A stretch of DNA of 6,371 nucleotides. It comes from Pseudomonadota bacterium. GTDB taxonomy: Bacteria; Pseudomonadota; Alphaproteobacteria; Reyranellales; Reyranellaceae. This document shows positions 4,665-6,371 of this stretch, one piece after another. Made by a program: the position numbers and the translations under genes. Numbering within the stretch: the stretch's first letter is position 1; the number at the start of each line of letters is the position of its first letter. The stretch lies in the NCBI GenBank assembly GCA_023386865.1, contig JAEWIV010000458.1, positions 1 through 6,371 of the forward strand, written 5' to 3'. Under the pieces are notes generated by a model that was not told where the DNA came from, searched no databases, and saw nothing but the letters and a program-made list of their open reading frames with translations.

Positions 4665-6227
4665 GTGGCCAAAGTCAGGAACATCCTGTTCATCATGTGC
4701 GACCAGCTGCGCGCCGATCACCTGTCGTGCGCCGGCCATCCGCATCTTCGGACGCCGGCCATCGATTCACTGGCGGCCAAGGGCGTGCTGTTCCCGCGCG
4801 CCTACGTGCAGTCGGGCGTCTGCGGGCCGAGCCGCATGAGCTACTACACCGGGCGCTACATGTTCAGCCACGGCGCCACCTGGAACCGCGTGCCGCTGTC
4901 CTTGCGCGAGAAGACCATCGGCGACTACCTGCTGCCGGCCGGCATCCGCGTCGCGCTCGCGGGCAAGACCCACGTGCTTCCCGACCTTGACGGGCTGGAG
5001 CGCTACGGCATCGAAGGCGGCTCGGCGATCGCGGCCCTGATGCGCGCCGGCCGCTTCGAGGAGCTCGACCGTTACGACGGCCATTCGCCGCCGGGCGAGG
5101 AAAGCGGCTACGCCGCCTATCTGCGCAAGCAAGGCTACAACGCCGACGATCCGTGGAGCGACTACGTGATCTCGGCCGACGGCCCGGACGGGCCGGTGTC
5201 GGGCTGGCACATGCGCAACGTGCACCTGCCGGCGCGCGTCGCCGAGGAGCATTCCGAGACCGCCTACATGACGCGCGAGGCCATGCGCTTCGTCGAGGAC
5301 ATGGGCGACAAGCCGTGGTTTCTCCATCTGAGCTACGTCAAGCCGCACTGGCCCTACATGGCGCCGGCGCCCTATCACAAGATGTACGGCGCCAAGGATT
5401 GCCTGCCGCTCAACCGCGATGAGCGCGAGCTCTCGGACCAGCATCCCGTCCTCGCAGCCTACCGCCAGCACGAGGAATCGCAGTCGTTCCAGCGGCCCGA
5501 TGCGCCGGGCATCGTGCGGCCGGCCTACATGGGCCTGATCAGGCAGCTCGACGACTGGCTCGGCCGGCTGTTCGATCATCTCAAGAAGCTCGGCCGCTTC
5601 GACGACACGCTGATCCTCTTCACCTCCGACCATGGCGACTTCCTGGGCGACCACTGGCTCGGCGAAAAGGAGATGTTCTATGAAGAGGCGCTGCGCGTGC
5701 CCTTCATCGTCTACGACCCCGATCCCGCGGCCGACGCCACGCGCGGCACGGTCGACGAGCGTCTGGTCGAGGCGGTCGACGTCGTGCCGACCTGTCTCGC
5801 CGCGCTCGAACAGCCCGCCAACGATCATCTGGTCGAAGGCCGCTCGCTGCTGCCGCTGCTGCGCGCCGCCGAGGTCGGGACCTGGCGCGACGCGGTGTTC
5901 TCCGAGCTCGACTACTCCTTCCGCGAGGCGCGCAGGATCCTGAAGCGCGGGCCGCGCGACTGCCGTGCCATCATGGTGCGCACCGATCGCTGGAAGTACG
6001 TGTGGTGGCAGGATTTCCGGCCGATGCTGTTCGACCTCGCCAACGATCCGAAGGAGCTGCGCGATCTCGGCGCGGATGCCGGCCATGCCCACGTCCGTCG
6101 CGAGATGGAGGAACGGATGGCCGCCTGGCTCAAGGGGCGCAAGACGCGGGTGACGGTCGACGATGCCTATGTCGAGGCGCGCACCGCCAGCCACAAGAAG
6201 CACGGCATCTTCTTCGGCGTGTGGTAG
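4665..6227 (+). CDS. Sulfatase-superfamily hydrolase (formylglycine type; arylsulfatase/phosphonate monoester hydrolase-like)
   Basis: This is a 520-residue alkaline-phosphatase-superfamily hydrolase that cleaves sulfate or phosphonate/phosphate esters. Its first core strand is RNILFIMCDQLRADH (5-19), with metal ligands Asp13 and Gln14. The signature CGPSRMSYYTGR (53-64) places the residue converted to formylglycine at Cys53. Then come GKTH (100-103), FLHLSYVKPHWPY (219-231, His228), FTSDHGDFLGDH (319-330, ligands Asp322 and His323) and GEKEMFYEE (333-341, Lys335). Gln in the first metal pair and the PHWPYMAPAPYHKMY stretch (227-241) resemble Rhizobium phosphonate monoester hydrolase. The C-terminal subdomain has DRWKYV (441-446) and LFDLANDPKEL (455-465). 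There is no signal peptide, so it is cytoplasmic. Activity needs a formylglycine-generating enzyme, not encoded here. The gene is intact. The natural substrate is unknown; choline-sulfatase-like activity is an alternative. Confidence 0.92.
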   Translation: MAKVRNILFIMCDQLRADHLSCAGHPHLRTPAIDSLAAKGVLFPRAYVQSGVCGPSRMSYYTGRYMFSHGATWNRVPLSLREKTIGDYLLPAGIRVALAGKTHVLPDLDGLERYGIEGGSAIAALMRAGRFEELDRYDGHSPPGEESGYAAYLRKQGYNADDPWSDYVISADGPDGPVSGWHMRNVHLPARVAEEHSETAYMTREAMRFVEDMGDKPWFLHLSYVKPHWPYMAPAPYHKMYGAKDCLPLNRDERELSDQHPVLAAYRQHEESQSFQRPDAPGIVRPAYMGLIRQLDDWLGRLFDHLKKLGRFDDTLILFTSDHGDFLGDHWLGEKEMFYEEALRVPFIVYDPDPAADATRGTVDERLVEAVDVVPTCLAALEQPANDHLVEGRSLLPLLRAAEVGTWRDAVFSELDYSFREARRILKRGPRDCRAIMVRTDRWKYVWWQDFRPMLFDLANDPKELRDLGADAGHAHVRREMEERMAAWLKGRKTRVTVDDAYVEARTASHKKHGIFFGVW

Positions 6228-6236
6228 TCCGTGCCG

Positions 6237-6371
6237 TCAGCGCGCGCTGCACAGCCGCGCGGCGATGGCCGATCCCGCCGCCAGGTAGATCTCGTCGCCG
6301 GCGCCGTGAAACGCCGCGAATATTCCCCGCAGGTGCCCCTCGAGCGCAGCGGGCGACGCGTAGAGCGCGTC
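6237..6371 (-). CDS. C-terminal fragment of an unrecognised protein
   Basis: On the minus strand an open frame enters from the right edge and runs 44 codons to a TGA at 6239-6237. It contains HLRGIFAAFHGAGDEIYLAA (13-32 of the visible part) and ends AIAARLCSAR. Its composition is typical of coding DNA in this window: third positions are mostly G or C, and the residue mix is balanced with few repeats. It ends nine bases from the sulfatase stop, so the two genes converge, which accounts for the rest of the right edge. I do not recognise the family from this tail. There is no terminator with a T run between the two genes. Confidence 0.6.
   Translation of the reverse strand, partial: DALYASPAALEGHLRGIFAAFHGAGDEIYLAAGSAIAARLCSAR

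Noticed and set aside
4767..6203. A 478-codon minus-strand open frame across the sulfatase gene
   Set aside because: It is fully antisense to a gene with an intact catalytic set. Its product is a low-complexity mix rich in Val, Gly, Ala, Arg and His with no recognisable domain. Long antisense frames are expected at this GC content.
6238..6249. Perfect 12-bp palindrome CAGCGCGCGCTG beyond the sulfatase stop as a bidirectional terminator
   Set aside because: It has no loop and no T run on either side, and it lies in the coding end of the minus-strand fragment. Alternating GC runs are common at this base composition.

Overview
The window is about 6.4 kb of very GC-rich, densely coded bacterial DNA. 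It carries six complete protein genes and one clear gene fragment at the right edge. GC-biased third codon positions, the fused CysG-type siroheme synthase, a DUF882/M15 peptidase with a Pro/Gln-rich linker, and several GANTC sites fit an alphaproteobacterium (Rhodospirillales/Hyphomicrobiales-like). That placement is inference, because no rRNA or other marker gene is present. No tRNA, rRNA, CRISPR array, insertion sequence or phage gene was seen.

Layout, left to right. (1) cysG (+, 44-1450) encodes trifunctional siroheme synthase. A few codons of a possible upstream gene lie before it. (2) A 216-base non-coding gap (1451-1666) is AT-richer than its surroundings. It holds a weak terminator candidate, a 16-bp near-palindrome, a 7-bp inverted repeat pair and two GANTC sites. 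(3) A two-gene + strand unit follows: a secreted DUF882/MepK-like peptidoglycan peptidase (1667-2398), then, after 4 bases, a YmdB-type macrodomain protein (2403-2912). (4) A two-gene - strand unit converges on it: an M20 metallopeptidase (4589-3453) whose stop overlaps the start of a DUF924 protein (3456-2884) in an ATGA junction. The 3' ends of the macrodomain and DUF924 genes overlap by 29 bases. (5) Divergent from the M20 gene is a 520-residue cytoplasmic sulfatase-superfamily hydrolase (+, 4665-6227) with a formylglycine motif and an Asp-Gln metal pair, as in phosphonate monoester hydrolases/arylsulfatases. (6) The last 44 residues of an unrecognised - strand gene converge on it at the right edge.

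The genes do not form one evident pathway. CysG makes siroheme for sulfite or nitrite reductase, but neither reductase is in view. The MepK-like/macrodomain pair is probably co-transcribed, and the M20/DUF924 pair is probably translationally coupled. Functional links inside each pair are unproven. I see no convincing evidence for a new multi-gene system. The points most worth a second look are the 1571-1640 regulatory region, the two tightly packed gene pairs and the sulfatase's unknown substrate.
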